NCBI GenBank assembly: GCA_945952045.1 | Contig: CAMFHE010000001.1 | Coordinates: 324,041 to 388,040 of the forward strand | Source: an uncultured Rhizobium sp. | GTDB lineage: Bacteria > Pseudomonadota > Alphaproteobacteria > Rhizobiales > Rhizobiaceae | DNA: 64,000 nt | Reading direction: 5' to 3' | In this document: in pieces, positions 1 to 8,834 of the stretch | How positions within the stretch are numbered: the first letter of the stretch is position 1 | Layout of the letters: each line of letters begins with the position of its first letter | Translations under genes and position numbers: made by a program | Notes under the pieces: model-generated | Told to the model about the DNA's origin: nothing | The model's database searches: none | What the model saw: only the letters and a program-made list of their open reading frames with translations

Positions 1-80
1 TGCTGATGATCTGCGTCTTCCTGATCTTCCGCCTCGCCAGCCTGATCATTCCGTTCGAACGCATCATGGGAACGAGGTGA
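1..80 (+). CDS. ABC transporter permease, C-terminal fragment
   Basis: Only the last 25 codons are in the window, in the frame that ends with TGA at 78-80. The residues are hydrophobic and end FERIMGTR, as expected for the final transmembrane helix and short cytoplasmic tail of a binding-protein-dependent permease. It lies 3 bases before a PotC-like permease on the same strand, so it is probably the PotB-like partner of that protein. The family call rests on context as much as on the fragment itself. Confidence 0.6.
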   Translation, partial: LMICVFLIFRLASLIIPFERIMGTR

Positions 81-83
81 TTT

Positions 84-881
84 ATGCGCCTTCAAAAAGG
101 TTTGCTCTACGGTTTCGTCATCCTCGTCCTCGCCTGGCTGATGATCCCGATCCTGGTCATCATGCCGATGTCCTTTTCCGGCGCCCGCTTCCTCAGTTTT
201 CCGCCACCGGTCTGGTCGCTGCGCTGGTATGAAAGCTATCTGGGCAGCGCAGCCTGGATGCAGGCGACGCGCGTGACGGTGATCGTCGCCGTCTCGAGCG
301 CGGTCGTCGCCACGATCCTCGGCACGGCCGCAGCCTATGCGCTGAACCTGACCTCGTCGCGGCTGGTGCGCAGCCTCCAGGCGGTGCTTCTCCTGCCGCT
401 GATCGTGCCGATCGTCATCACCGCCGTGGGCGTCTTCCTCGTCTATGCCCAGGTCGGGCTGCTCGCCTCCATGACCGGGCTGATCCTCGCCAATGTCATG
501 CTCGGTCTGCCCTATGTCGTCACCTCCGTGCTGGTGGGCCTGAGAAAATTCGACATTACGCAGGAAATGGTGTCGCGCAGCCTCGGCATGAACCGGTGGC
601 GCACCTTCTTTGCCGTCACCCTGCCGCAGATCCGTCCGAGCGTGATTACCGGCATGCTGTTCGCCTTTATTTCGGCGCTCGACGAAACCGTCGTCTCGCT
701 GTTCATCTCGGGCGGCGCCAACCAGACGCTGACCAAGAAGATGTTCACCGCGCTGCGCGATGAGATCGATCCGACGATCGCCTCGATCAGTTCGCTGATG
801 ACGGCAATCTCATTCATCCTCGTCATGCTGGCCGCGATCAATGCCCGCAGCACCGAACGGTCGCAGGGCCGCTCTGCATGA
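84..881 (+). CDS. ABC transporter permease, PotC (spermidine/putrescine) type
   Basis: This 265-residue inner-membrane protein has about six hydrophobic segments. The conserved cytoplasmic EAA loop is visible near residues 158-182 (EMVSRSLGMNRWRTFFAV). That loop is where the ABC ATPase docks in the PotC/CysW permease family. A GAGGTGA Shine-Dalgarno sits just before the ATG. It follows the previous permease by 3 bases, and its stop overlaps the next start (ATGA, 878-881), so all three genes are one operon. The likely substrate is a polyamine, an amino alcohol or a related cation. The exact substrate cannot be read from the sequence, and the ATPase and binding protein lie outside the window. 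Confidence 0.88.
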   Translation: MRLQKGLLYGFVILVLAWLMIPILVIMPMSFSGARFLSFPPPVWSLRWYESYLGSAAWMQATRVTVIVAVSSAVVATILGTAAAYALNLTSSRLVRSLQAVLLLPLIVPIVITAVGVFLVYAQVGLLASMTGLILANVMLGLPYVVTSVLVGLRKFDITQEMVSRSLGMNRWRTFFAVTLPQIRPSVITGMLFAFISALDETVVSLFISGGANQTLTKKMFTALRDEIDPTIASISSLMTAISFILVMLAAINARSTERSQGRSA

Positions 882-2572
882 CGGTCGACCACCTGATTCT
901 GGGCGGGGGCTCGGCCGGCTGCGTGCTGGCCGCGCGGCTTTCCGAAGACCCCGGTCGCACCGTCGTGCTGGTCGAGGCCGGCCGCAACATTTCACGCGAC
1001 GAGATTCCCGATGCCGTGCGCAGCCGCTACCCCGGCCGCGCCTATCTCGATACCCGCAACATCTGGCCGGCGCTGACGGCGCTGATGGGCTATGCCAGCT
1101 CGAACACGCAGAGCCGCTCGTCGCGCCGCTATGAGCAGGCGAGACTCCTTGGTGGCGGCTCAGCGATCAATGCGCTGATGGCCAATCGCGGAGCACCGAG
1201 CGATTATGCCGAATGGGAGGCGCTTGGCGCTGCCGGCTGGGATTGGGAGGATTGCCTGCCCTATTTCCGCAAGATCGAGGCCGACCGGGAGTTCGATGGA
1301 CCGTTGCACGGCAAGGATGGGCCGCTCACCGTCCGCCGCGTTTCCGATGCCGGCCTCTCCCCCTTCGTCGACCGTGTGATGAAAACGCTCGACCGGCGGG
1401 GCTATCCCATTCGCCCCGACCAGAACGGCCAGTGGGAAGACGGCGCGTTCCGTGGGGCGATCGCCGTCAGCGATGCCGGCGAAAGGCTGCCGACCTCGCT
1501 CGCCTATCTCACACCCGAGGTGCGGCGTCGCCCAAATCTTCGGATCATCACCGACAGCGTGGCGAACCGCATCCTCTTCGAAGGCCGGCGCGCCATCGGC
1601 GCAGACATTTCGGGCCGGATCAGTGAAACCATAACGGCGCGAGAGGTCATCGTTTCCAGCGGCGCCATCCATACGCCGGCTCTGCTGATGCGCTCCGGCA
1701 TCGGGCCGGGCGATGCTTTGTCGGCGCTCTCCATCCCCGTCGTCGCGCCCCTTGCAGGCGTCGGCCGCAACCTGATGGAACATCCCTCGATTGCGGTTGC
1801 GGCCTATCTGCCTCCGCATATGCGGGTTCGTGACCGGAGCGAGCATCACGAACAGGCGATATGGCGCTTTTCCTCCGGGATGAGCGGCACGCCGCAGGGC
1901 GACATGCATGGCGCGATCCTGTCGCGCTCCGGCTGGCATTCGGTGGGCCTGCGCATGGGCAGCCTGTTCTTCTGGGTCAACAAATCCTATTCGCGCGGCG
2001 CGGTCACGCTTGCCTCCGCCGATCCGGCCCGGGAGCCTGACGTCGATTTCCGCATGCTGACCGACGAGCGCGACCTTGCGCGGCTCAAGCTTGCCTTGCG
2101 CATGGGCGCGGAAGCGCTGCTCGATCCCTATATGGACGGCCATCGCGGCCCTGTCTTTCCCTCCAGTTATTCGCCGCGCGTGGCCAAGGTCGCCGTTCCC
2201 GGCGCGTGGAATGCGCTCCAGCGGGGCCTGCTCTCCGGCATGCTCGATTTCGCCGGGCCGTTGCGGGCGTCGCTGGTGCATTCGGCGATTACGCTGGGCA
2301 CGACGATGCAGGGCCTGTTGCAGGATGACGATGCGCTGACGGCCTTCGTGCGCCAGCATGTCGGCGGCACCTGGCATCCTTCCGGCACCTGCCGCATGGG
2401 CCGGGAAGGCGACCCGCAGGCGGTGACATCAGCGACCGGGCGTGTGCATGGGGTAGACGGTTTGCGCGTCTGTGACGCCTCGCTGATGCCGTCGATCCCC
2501 TGCGCCAACACCAACATACCGACGATCATGATCGCCGAGCGGGTGGCCGATTTCATTCGCGACGGGCGCTGA
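878..2572 (+). CDS. GMC-family FAD oxidoreductase (choline/alcohol dehydrogenase-like)
   Basis: This 564-residue protein belongs to the glucose-methanol-choline oxidoreductase family, which oxidises alcohols to aldehydes with FAD. The N-terminal dinucleotide-binding motif LGGGSAGCVLAARL covers about residues 7-20. The GMC signature LLGGGSAINALMANRG follows near residue 90. The C-terminal motif WHPSGTCRMG holds the likely catalytic His500, and CANTNIPTIMIAER completes the FAD site. The start overlaps the permease stop by 4 bases, so expression is translationally coupled to uptake. The likely job is first-step oxidation of the imported alcohol or amino alcohol. Choline dehydrogenase itself is possible but not shown. 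Confidence 0.9.
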   Translation: MTVDHLILGGGSAGCVLAARLSEDPGRTVVLVEAGRNISRDEIPDAVRSRYPGRAYLDTRNIWPALTALMGYASSNTQSRSSRRYEQARLLGGGSAINALMANRGAPSDYAEWEALGAAGWDWEDCLPYFRKIEADREFDGPLHGKDGPLTVRRVSDAGLSPFVDRVMKTLDRRGYPIRPDQNGQWEDGAFRGAIAVSDAGERLPTSLAYLTPEVRRRPNLRIITDSVANRILFEGRRAIGADISGRISETITAREVIVSSGAIHTPALLMRSGIGPGDALSALSIPVVAPLAGVGRNLMEHPSIAVAAYLPPHMRVRDRSEHHEQAIWRFSSGMSGTPQGDMHGAILSRSGWHSVGLRMGSLFFWVNKSYSRGAVTLASADPAREPDVDFRMLTDERDLARLKLALRMGAEALLDPYMDGHRGPVFPSSYSPRVAKVAVPGAWNALQRGLLSGMLDFAGPLRASLVHSAITLGTTMQGLLQDDDALTAFVRQHVGGTWHPSGTCRMGREGDPQAVTSATGRVHGVDGLRVCDASLMPSIPCANTNIPTIMIAERVADFIRDGR

Positions 2573-2589
2573 TGAACCGAAACGTTTGC

Positions 2590-3174
2590 TCAGACGCTGA
2601 CCGGCGTCCAGCCGTGATGGTTGCTGGTGTTGGTCATGCCCTGCCAGCGCAGCACGGTCAGCGCCGCTTCGATCAACGTCGGATTGGCATCGGTGCGGCC
2701 GCTGCATTCCTCGATAACATAGCTGAAATAGCCAAGATCGATCGCATCATAGGCGGTTGCCATCAGGCAGTCGTTGACGTCGAAACCGCAGATATGAAGC
2801 TCGTCGATCCCGTGGGCATCGAGGAAAGCCCGGGCATCGACGCTCCGGGCCTTGAAGATCGAGCGGGTCGTCTTTTCGATGGCGAGCACGGGTCGGCCGG
2901 TGGCGGCAATCGCCGCGTCGATCGCTTCGTCGCTCGGACCGGCATCCTCTGGCGAAAGCTGCCAGTCGCATTGACGCGCAAACATCGAATGCGCTGGCGC
3001 ATGATAGCGCGCGACGACATAGGCGCTGTAATCGGCCTTGGCGATATAGGCGGAGATCAGGGCCAGCCGCCGCTCGGCATCGGCGCTTTGCAGCGTCGCC
3101 GGTTGCGCGTCGATGACGACGAGCGCGCGTTTCGTTCCGGCCGTCGGTTGCCGGATGGTCATCGTTTGCGTCAT
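2590..3174 (-). CDS. Cysteine hydrolase, isochorismatase family
   Basis: This 194-residue protein has the Asp-Lys-Cys triad of the isochorismatase-like amidohydrolases. The Asp is in ALVVIDAQ near residue 22, the Lys is in AIEKTTRS near residue 103, and the Cys is in DVNDCLMATAYDA near residue 138. Family members hydrolyse small amides such as nicotinamide, ureidoacrylate or N-carbamoyl compounds, or vinyl ethers. A GGAGG Shine-Dalgarno 9 bases upstream supports the start used. It lies 42 bases downstream of a DAO-type oxidoreductase on the same strand and probably shares its transcript. It converges on the GMC gene with only 17 bases between the stops. The substrate is not predictable. Confidence 0.85.
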   Translation of the reverse strand: MTQTMTIRQPTAGTKRALVVIDAQPATLQSADAERRLALISAYIAKADYSAYVVARYHAPAHSMFARQCDWQLSPEDAGPSDEAIDAAIAATGRPVLAIEKTTRSIFKARSVDARAFLDAHGIDELHICGFDVNDCLMATAYDAIDLGYFSYVIEECSGRTDANPTLIEAALTVLRWQGMTNTSNHHGWTPVSV

Positions 3175-3216
3175 CGTCTTCTGCCTCCATGGCTGGCGAA
3201 TGGTCGTATCGGCCGC

Positions 3217-4542
3217 TCAGAAATCCGCGACCTTGCCCCAGACCGATGCCTTGAAGCGATCGGGATGATAGGGTTTTGGGTCGACGAGTGGAACACCGCC
3301 AGTGACGATATCGGCGACCAGCCGTCCGGCGCCGGGGCCGATGCCGAAACCATGGCCGGAAAATCCGGCCGCGAGAATGAAGCCCGGCAGGGTGCCAATC
3401 TCGCCGATACCCGGAACGCCATCCGGCGTGCTGTCTATATAGCCAGCCCAGGCCGCGGTGATCTGCGTCTTTCTCAATTCCGGCAGAAGTTCCAGAGCTC
3501 TCGCATGGGTGAGTTCGATGGTCGCCCGGTCCGGCCGGGGATCAAGGATGCGCATGCGCTCCATCGGCGTCGGCCGGTCGAGCCGCCAGCGGCGCAGGCT
3601 TTCATGGCCGGAGCGAAACCCTTCGAGCCCGCCCATCGACAGGCTCTTGCGCCGTTTGAGGAACATCGGAATAAATTGCGACGAGAAGCGCAATTGCTGC
3701 ATCGTCACGTCGATGCGCCCGCGACCGCTGATCGCCAGCGTATGGCCGCCATCGCCGCGCCGGGTGACCGAAACGCCGGCGGTGTGCAGCGTATCCGGCA
3801 ATCCGTCGCCACCGGCGGAGACCGAGAGGATGGAGGAGCGTACCGCCGCCTGCGGAAAGCGAATACCGAGCTGGCGGCAGAAGGACGAGGCCCAGGCGCC
3901 GCCGGACAGAATGGCGGTGCGCGTGCGGATGGTGCCAAGCTCGGTCACGACGCCGCTGACGCGGCCGCCTTCGGTTTCCAGCCCTCGCGCCGCGCAATTC
4001 TGGGTGACCGTGCCGCCCAGCGCCATGACCGCCCGCGCCACGGCAGGGGCTGCGCCTGCCGGGTCGGCAATACCATCGGTCGGCGAAAACACGCCGCCTT
4101 TCCACACCCGGCCCGTCGCCCGGCCGCGCCGCGTTGCCTCGGCGCTGTCGAGCATTTGCGTTTCGACGCCGACACCTTTGGCAAAATCATGCCAACGCGC
4201 CCAGCCGGCAATCTCCTGTTCGTTGTTGCTCAGGTAAAACAGGCCGCAGCGGCGAAAGCCGGTATCCTCGCCGCTTTCGCTTGCAAATTCCTCCCAGAGA
4301 TCGAGGCTCTTGGTGGCAAGCGGCAGTTCGCGCGCATCGCGGTTCTGCTGACGGCACCAGCCCCAGTTTCGGCTGGATTGCTCTGCGCCGATCAGTCCCT
4401 TTTCGACCAGAGCCACCCGCAGCCCGGCTTTCGCCAGATAGTAGGCGGTGAACACGCCGACAATGCCGCCGCCGATAACGACCGCATCGGCGGATTCGGG
4501 CAGGACCGGCGATGTGCGGATCGTGTGCAGCGGCGCGGGCAT
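3217..4542 (-). CDS. DAO-type FAD-dependent oxidoreductase
   Basis: This protein of about 441 residues has an N-terminal FAD-binding fold (AVVIGGGIVGVFTAYYLAKAG, near residues 20-40) and a C-terminal GFSGHGFGIGPGAG motif typical of D-amino-acid and sarcosine-type oxidases. It also carries SRNWGWCRQQNRD near residue 59, shared almost exactly with the protein at 27383-28711. The ATG at 4542 was chosen because GGAG lies about 6 bases upstream of it. An in-frame GTG at 4566 would add eight residues. It is divergent from the Lrp/AsnC gene and lies upstream of the cysteine hydrolase. It probably oxidises an amino or imino acid, with electrons passed to oxygen or the respiratory chain. The substrate is unknown. 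Confidence 0.87.
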   Translation of the reverse strand: MPAPLHTIRTSPVLPESADAVVIGGGIVGVFTAYYLAKAGLRVALVEKGLIGAEQSSRNWGWCRQQNRDARELPLATKSLDLWEEFASESGEDTGFRRCGLFYLSNNEQEIAGWARWHDFAKGVGVETQMLDSAEATRRGRATGRVWKGGVFSPTDGIADPAGAAPAVARAVMALGGTVTQNCAARGLETEGGRVSGVVTELGTIRTRTAILSGGAWASSFCRQLGIRFPQAAVRSSILSVSAGGDGLPDTLHTAGVSVTRRGDGGHTLAISGRGRIDVTMQQLRFSSQFIPMFLKRRKSLSMGGLEGFRSGHESLRRWRLDRPTPMERMRILDPRPDRATIELTHARALELLPELRKTQITAAWAGYIDSTPDGVPGIGEIGTLPGFILAAGFSGHGFGIGPGAGRLVADIVTGGVPLVDPKPYHPDRFKASVWGKVADF

Positions 4543-4836
4543 GTTTCGTCTCCAGTTCACACCCACCTTACGGCGTCGACCCCGTCAGGCGCTGCTGGAG
4601 ATCGGGAAGATGCCCAATTTTATGCCGCAGGCCGCCCGGTCCATGAACGATTATGCCTCGGCAGGGAAAACAGTCATGACTGAACGCGCGACAGGGATGT
4701 GATATGGTCGAAATCGTGATTGCGGCAGCATTTTATGCTGCCCTTGGTTCCAGAGCATTTTCAGCCGAAGCGGGATCGCTTCAGCGCAGGACAATGCGGC
4801 AAAAACGAATTGATAGAGTTTGAAAGGGCGGGATCG
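4543..4836. promoter_or_regulatory. Divergent intergenic region between the DAO oxidoreductase and the Lrp regulator
   Basis: These 294 bases separate two divergent starts. They contain a perfect 8-bp inverted repeat GGCAGCAT-TTT-ATGCTGCC at 4724-4742, followed by a rhizobial-type palindromic element at about 4755-4798. AsnC/Lrp regulators commonly bind such divergent regions and control the neighbouring catabolic gene. The 4724-4742 repeat is therefore a reasonable operator candidate. No clear -35/-10 pair could be fixed by eye. Confidence 0.4.
4755..4798. repeat. Rhizobial-type intergenic palindromic element
   Basis: The segment begins GAGCATTTTCAGC, contains the hairpin GAAGCG-GGAT-CGCTTC (4767-4782) and ends with ACAATGCGGCAAAA-like sequence. 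This layout resembles dispersed palindromic elements common between genes in Rhizobium and Agrobacterium genomes. I recognise it from memory, not from a search. It falls in the 5' untranslated region of the Lrp gene. Confidence 0.5.
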
Positions 4837-4839
4837 ATG

Positions 4840-5316
4840 ATGAAACTGGATCGGATCGACATCAAAATCCTCTACGAACTGCAGCGAAACGGCCGCATCA
4901 CCAACGTGGAACTGGCTGAACTCGTCAACCTTTCACCCAGCCCCTGCCTCATGCGCGTCAAACGGCTGCAAGCGGAAGGCTATATCGAGGGTTATTCAGC
5001 GCAGATCAATCTCGGCAAGCTCGGCCAGACCCTAACCGTCTTCACCGAGATCACCCTCAAGAACCATCGACAGATCGACTTCGCGCGCTTCCTGTCGGTG
5101 GTGGAAAAGATCGATCAGGTGATCGAATGCCATCTCGTCTCCGGCGGCTATGACTACCTGATCAAGTTCGTCACCGCCGGCATCGGCGAATACCAGACGA
5201 TCATGGAGCGCCTGACTGACATGGATATCGGCATCGACAAGTATTTCAGCTTCGTCGTGCTGAAATCCCCGATCGTCAAGGCGCATATGCCGCTGACCAG
5301 CCTGTTCCCGATGTGA
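4840..5316 (+). CDS. Lrp/AsnC family transcriptional regulator
   Basis: This 158-residue protein has the standard two-part Lrp/AsnC layout. An N-terminal winged helix-turn-helix (KLDRIDIKILYELQRNGRI, then NVELAELVNLSPSPCLMRV) covers about residues 2-50. A C-terminal RAM ligand-binding and oligomerisation domain (about 70-150) includes VSGGYDYLIKFV. Two ATGs are adjacent (4837 and 4840) behind AAAGGGCGGG. The frame stays open upstream to 4720, but that part crosses the palindromic element and looks non-coding. Members sense amino acids. The divergent DAO oxidoreductase is the obvious target, and the nearby peptide transporter is another possibility. Confidence 0.92.
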   Translation: MKLDRIDIKILYELQRNGRITNVELAELVNLSPSPCLMRVKRLQAEGYIEGYSAQINLGKLGQTLTVFTEITLKNHRQIDFARFLSVVEKIDQVIECHLVSGGYDYLIKFVTAGIGEYQTIMERLTDMDIGIDKYFSFVVLKSPIVKAHMPLTSLFPM

Positions 5317-5334
5317 CGGTATTAGACGTCAAGG

Positions 5335-6981
5335 TCAGCCTGTGGCGTACTGAACCCTCAACGCCGGGTCCTGTTCGAGATTATCCAGCCATTTCGGATC
5401 GAGCTTCGGCACCGAGGCGAAGAGCAGTTGCGAATAGGGGTGCGAAGGCGCCTTGCCCGGAGTGATCTGCTCGACCTTCCTGCCGCCATGCATGACAGCG
5501 ATCTCGTCGCAGATCGCCTCGACCACCGACAGATCGTGACTGATGAAGATATAGGAGAGCTGCAGTTCGCGCTGCAGTTCCTTCAGCAGTTCGATGATCG
5601 CCGCCGCGACGACGGTATCGAGCGCCGAGGTGATCTCGTCGCAGATGATCAGTTGCGGCGAAGCGGCCAGCGCGCGGGCGAAGTTGACGCGCTGCTTCTG
5701 CCCTCCCGAGAGTTCGCCCGGATGGCGATAGCGGATGGCGTTTGGCAGGCGCACCATATCGAGCAACTCGCCGATGCGCGCATCGCGCGCCTTGCGGTCG
5801 AGCCCGCCATAGAAGGTGAGGGGGCGACCCAGGATCTCTTCCACTGGCTTTGCGGGATTGAGCGCGGTATCGGCGGACTGGAAGACAATTTGCATTTCCC
5901 GCAGTTGATCGCGGCTGCGATTTCGCGCCGCCGGCTCCATCGTACCGCCATTGAAGCGGATGCTACCGGCGGCAGCGGGATGAATGCCGGCAATCGCCCG
6001 CGCCAGCGTCGATTTTCCGCAGCCGGATTCGCCGATGATGCCGAGATTGCGACCCTTTTCCAGCGTCAGGTTGACATCGCGCACGGCGCAGACCATCGGC
6101 AGGCCGTTCGGCTGGATCTGACCATAGCCGGCGGCAAGATTGTCGATGGACAAAAGCGGCGTGGCGGAGGCGGTCGACGGGCGGCTATCGCGGCGCTTCG
6201 GCTCGAAGGCCGCCAGAAGCTCGCGCGTATAGGGATGCTGCGCATGGGACAGGATTTCGGCAGTCGTGCCACTTTCCTGCACCTCGCCGCCCTTCAGCAC
6301 GACGATGCGGTCGGCGATCTGGGCGACGACGGCAAGATCGTGCGACACGTAGACGCCGGCGACATTGCCGGCGCGGATCACCGACTTGAAGGCTTTCAGC
6401 ACGTCGATCTGGGTGGTGACGTCGAGCGCTGTGGTCGGTTCGTCAAAGATGACGAGCCGGGGATTGCCGATCAGCGCCATGGCGGCGGCAAGGCGTTGCA
6501 ACTGGCCACCGGAGACCTGATGCGGATAGCGCTCGCCGATGGTTTCGGGATTGGGCAGGGACAGCGCCTTGAACAGCGCGACGGCGCGTTGCCGCGCCTC
6601 GGCCGGCGACATCAGCTGGTGGATGCGAGTGACCTCGATCACCTGCTCGATGATGGTCATCGAGGGGTTGAAGGCGGCCGCGGCACTTTGCGGCACATAG
6701 GCGACGGTGGTGCCGCGCACTCTGGCGCGCCTGTTTTCGCTCAGCGCCACCATGTCCTGGCCTTCGACGCGCACCTGACCGCCGGAAATGCGGCAACCTT
6801 CGCGGGCATGGCCCATCAGCGTCAGGGCGATGGTCGTCTTGCCAGAACCGCTTTCGCCGATCAGCGCCACGATCTCGCCGCTGGCGATCTCGATGCTGAC
6901 GCCCTTGATGATCTCGATGGTACGGCCGGCATCGGTGCGGGCCTCGACCCGGAGATTGCTGATTTCAACGAGATTGGCCAT
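5335..6981 (-). CDS. Dipeptide/oligopeptide ABC transporter, fused double ATPase (DppD-DppF type)
   Basis: This 548-residue protein has two ABC ATPase domains in tandem. The first (about 1-265) has Walker A GESGSGKTT, signature VSGGQLQRLA and Walker B LVIFDEPTTALD. The second (about 285-545) has GESGCGKST, LSGGQKQRVNFARA and LIICDEITSALD. Both sites look intact. It energises import through the two permeases encoded immediately upstream; its start is 2 bases from the stop of the second one. The frame stays open further 5' inside the permease gene, but the product clearly starts at MANLVEISNL. It converges on the Lrp gene with an 18-base gap. Confidence 0.93.
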   Translation of the reverse strand: MANLVEISNLRVEARTDAGRTIEIIKGVSIEIASGEIVALIGESGSGKTTIALTLMGHAREGCRISGGQVRVEGQDMVALSENRRARVRGTTVAYVPQSAAAAFNPSMTIIEQVIEVTRIHQLMSPAEARQRAVALFKALSLPNPETIGERYPHQVSGGQLQRLAAAMALIGNPRLVIFDEPTTALDVTTQIDVLKAFKSVIRAGNVAGVYVSHDLAVVAQIADRIVVLKGGEVQESGTTAEILSHAQHPYTRELLAAFEPKRRDSRPSTASATPLLSIDNLAAGYGQIQPNGLPMVCAVRDVNLTLEKGRNLGIIGESGCGKSTLARAIAGIHPAAAGSIRFNGGTMEPAARNRSRDQLREMQIVFQSADTALNPAKPVEEILGRPLTFYGGLDRKARDARIGELLDMVRLPNAIRYRHPGELSGGQKQRVNFARALAASPQLIICDEITSALDTVVAAAIIELLKELQRELQLSYIFISHDLSVVEAICDEIAVMHGGRKVEQITPGKAPSHPYSQLLFASVPKLDPKWLDNLEQDPALRVQYATG

Positions 6982-6983
6982 CG

Positions 6984-7835
6984 TCAGACACTCCGATCCC
7001 TTACCTTGCGCGGCAGGTTGTCGATCAGCAGGTTGACGCTGATGGTCAGGCTGGCAATGGCGATCGACGGAACGACCACCGCAGGCGCTGCAAACGGCAT
7101 GCCGCCGATATTCTCGCGCACCAGCGCCCCCCAGTCCGCATAGGGCGGCTGCAGGCCGAGTCCCAGGAAGGAAAGGCCGGAGAGCAGCAGCACGACGAAG
7201 ACGAAACGCAAGCCCAAATCCGCAAGCACCGGGCGGATGATATTGGGCAGGATCTCCGAGCCGATGATATAGGCGACGCTCTCGCCGCGCGTGCGCGCCA
7301 CCGTGATGAAATCCATCGTGTTGACATTGACCGCCAGCGCCCGGGCGAACCGATAGGCGCCGGGCATGTAGATCACCGCGAGCGTGACGATCAGCACCGG
7401 GATCGACGAGCCGACGGCGGCAACGACGACGAGGCCGAAGAGCTTGCTGGGGATCGAGTTCAGCGCATCGAGAAACCGGCTGAGGATCGTATCGGGCCAG
7501 CCGCCGGAGACGGCGGCGACCATGCCAAGGATAACGCCGCTGATGCAACACAAGGCAACGGCCGCCAGCGAAATCCCGACCGTATAGCGCGCGCCCATCA
7601 GGACGCGCGAAAGCATGTCGCGGCCGAGATAATCGGAGCCGAGCCAGAGCTGATGACTCATCGGCCCGAAATAATCGACATCGACGATTTCTCCGACCGG
7701 ATAGGGAATGACATAGGGCGCAAACAGCGCAACCAGTGTCCAGCCGAGGATGACCGCAAAGGCGACGACGCCGACGGGGCTGACACGATAGCCGAACAGG
7801 GAGCGCACGGGGCGGGACAGGCTGGTGGGTGTCAT
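6984..7835 (-). CDS. ABC transporter permease, DppC/OppC type
   Basis: This 283-residue inner-membrane protein has the DppC layout: an N-terminal transmembrane helix, the motif GSDYLGRDMLSRVLMGAR near residues 66-83, and five more helices. The EAA loop (ARTRGESVAYIIGSEILPNI) lies in the C-terminal half. Its start overlaps the stop of the DppB-type permease by 4 bases (7832-7835). It forms the translocation pore with that protein and is driven by the fused ATPase. The substrate is probably a peptide, an opine-like conjugate or an amino-acid derivative. Confidence 0.92.
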   Translation of the reverse strand: MTPTSLSRPVRSLFGYRVSPVGVVAFAVILGWTLVALFAPYVIPYPVGEIVDVDYFGPMSHQLWLGSDYLGRDMLSRVLMGARYTVGISLAAVALCCISGVILGMVAAVSGGWPDTILSRFLDALNSIPSKLFGLVVVAAVGSSIPVLIVTLAVIYMPGAYRFARALAVNVNTMDFITVARTRGESVAYIIGSEILPNIIRPVLADLGLRFVFVVLLLSGLSFLGLGLQPPYADWGALVRENIGGMPFAAPAVVVPSIAIASLTISVNLLIDNLPRKVRDRSV

Positions 7836-8815
7836 CGGAGCCTCGGATTCGACAGGATGGCGATGATGTCGGCGGCGGTGATCAGCAGGAGATAACCAAG
7901 GCAGAAGATCATGGCGCAGCTCTGGATCAGCGGCAAATCACGCGTGGCGACCGCATCCACCATCAGCTTGGCGACGCCGGGATAGTTGAAGATCGTCTCG
8001 ACGATGATCACCCCGCCGACCAGATAGGAAAGCGACAGCGCAATCGCATTGACGATCGGGCCGAGCGCGTTTGGCAGGGCATGGCGAAACACCATGCGGG
8101 CGCGCGAAGCGCCTTTCAGCAGCGCCATCTCCACATAGGGCGTGTTGATCGTCTCGATCAGCGCTGCCCGGGTCATGCGGATCATCTGGGCCGAGATCAC
8201 AAAAGTGAGCGTGATCACCGGCATGGCGTAGATTTTCAGGAGATCGAAGAAGCTGTGTGCCTCGCCGACCGAGGACAGGGCCGGCAGCCAGCGCAGATAG
8301 ACCGCAAACAGCAGCACGGTGCCGGTGGCGACCATGAATTCGGGAATGGAGATGACGCCGATAGACACGATGGTGACGATACGGTCGTAGGTCGAGCCGC
8401 GCAGCATCGCCGCCGTGATGCCGAGGAACAGCGCGAGCGGCACGGAGACCAGCGTGGTGATGCCGGCCAGTTCCATCGTCGCGACCAGACGGTGGCCGAT
8501 CAGCTGGGCGACCGGCATGCTGTTGGCATAGGAAGTGCCGAGATCGCCGTGCAGCAATCCGGCAAGCCAGCCGACATAGCGCAGCAGCGCCGGCTCATCG
8601 AGATGCATCGCCTTGCGCAATCCGGCAACGGCTTCGGGCGTCGCCGCCTGACCGAGCAGGATCGAGGCCGTATCGCCCGGCAGCATGCTGGTGGCGAAGA
8701 ACACGGCCAGCGATACGATCAGCAGCGTGATGACCGCGATCGCAAGCCGGTTGAGGACAAGGATGGAAACATGGGATCTCAAACAAGCGCTCCCGCTGCG
8801 TTCAGCTATCGACAT
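7832..8815 (-). CDS. ABC transporter permease, DppB/OppB type
   Basis: This protein of about 327 residues starts with a hydrophobic helix (VLNRLAIAVITLLIVSLAVF) followed by a long periplasmic loop and five further helices. That is the usual DppB organisation, with the EAA loop TRAALIETINTPYVEMALLKG near the middle. I used the ATG at 8815. An upstream in-frame extension to 8890 would overlap the binding-protein gene and the intergenic hairpin, so it was not used. It is the second gene of the transport operon. Confidence 0.88.
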   Translation of the reverse strand: MSIAERSGSACLRSHVSILVLNRLAIAVITLLIVSLAVFFATSMLPGDTASILLGQAATPEAVAGLRKAMHLDEPALLRYVGWLAGLLHGDLGTSYANSMPVAQLIGHRLVATMELAGITTLVSVPLALFLGITAAMLRGSTYDRIVTIVSIGVISIPEFMVATGTVLLFAVYLRWLPALSSVGEAHSFFDLLKIYAMPVITLTFVISAQMIRMTRAALIETINTPYVEMALLKGASRARMVFRHALPNALGPIVNAIALSLSYLVGGVIIVETIFNYPGVAKLMVDAVATRDLPLIQSCAMIFCLGYLLLITAADIIAILSNPRLR

Positions 8816-8834
8816 GGCGTTGCGGAATGTGCTG

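Noticed and set aside
2572..4683. A 700-codon open frame on the plus strand
   Set aside because: It is antisense to the cysteine hydrolase and DAO oxidoreductase, has no recognisable domain and has Arg/Ala/Gly-rich composition typical of GC-rich shadow frames.
5428..7143. A 571-codon open frame on the plus strand
   Set aside because: It is antisense to the double ABC ATPase, whose Walker and signature motifs are intact. The antisense product has no domain.
6982..7551. An N-terminal extension of the double ATPase into the DppC gene
   Set aside because: The extra 190 residues are an out-of-frame reading of the permease. The ATPase fold begins at 6981.
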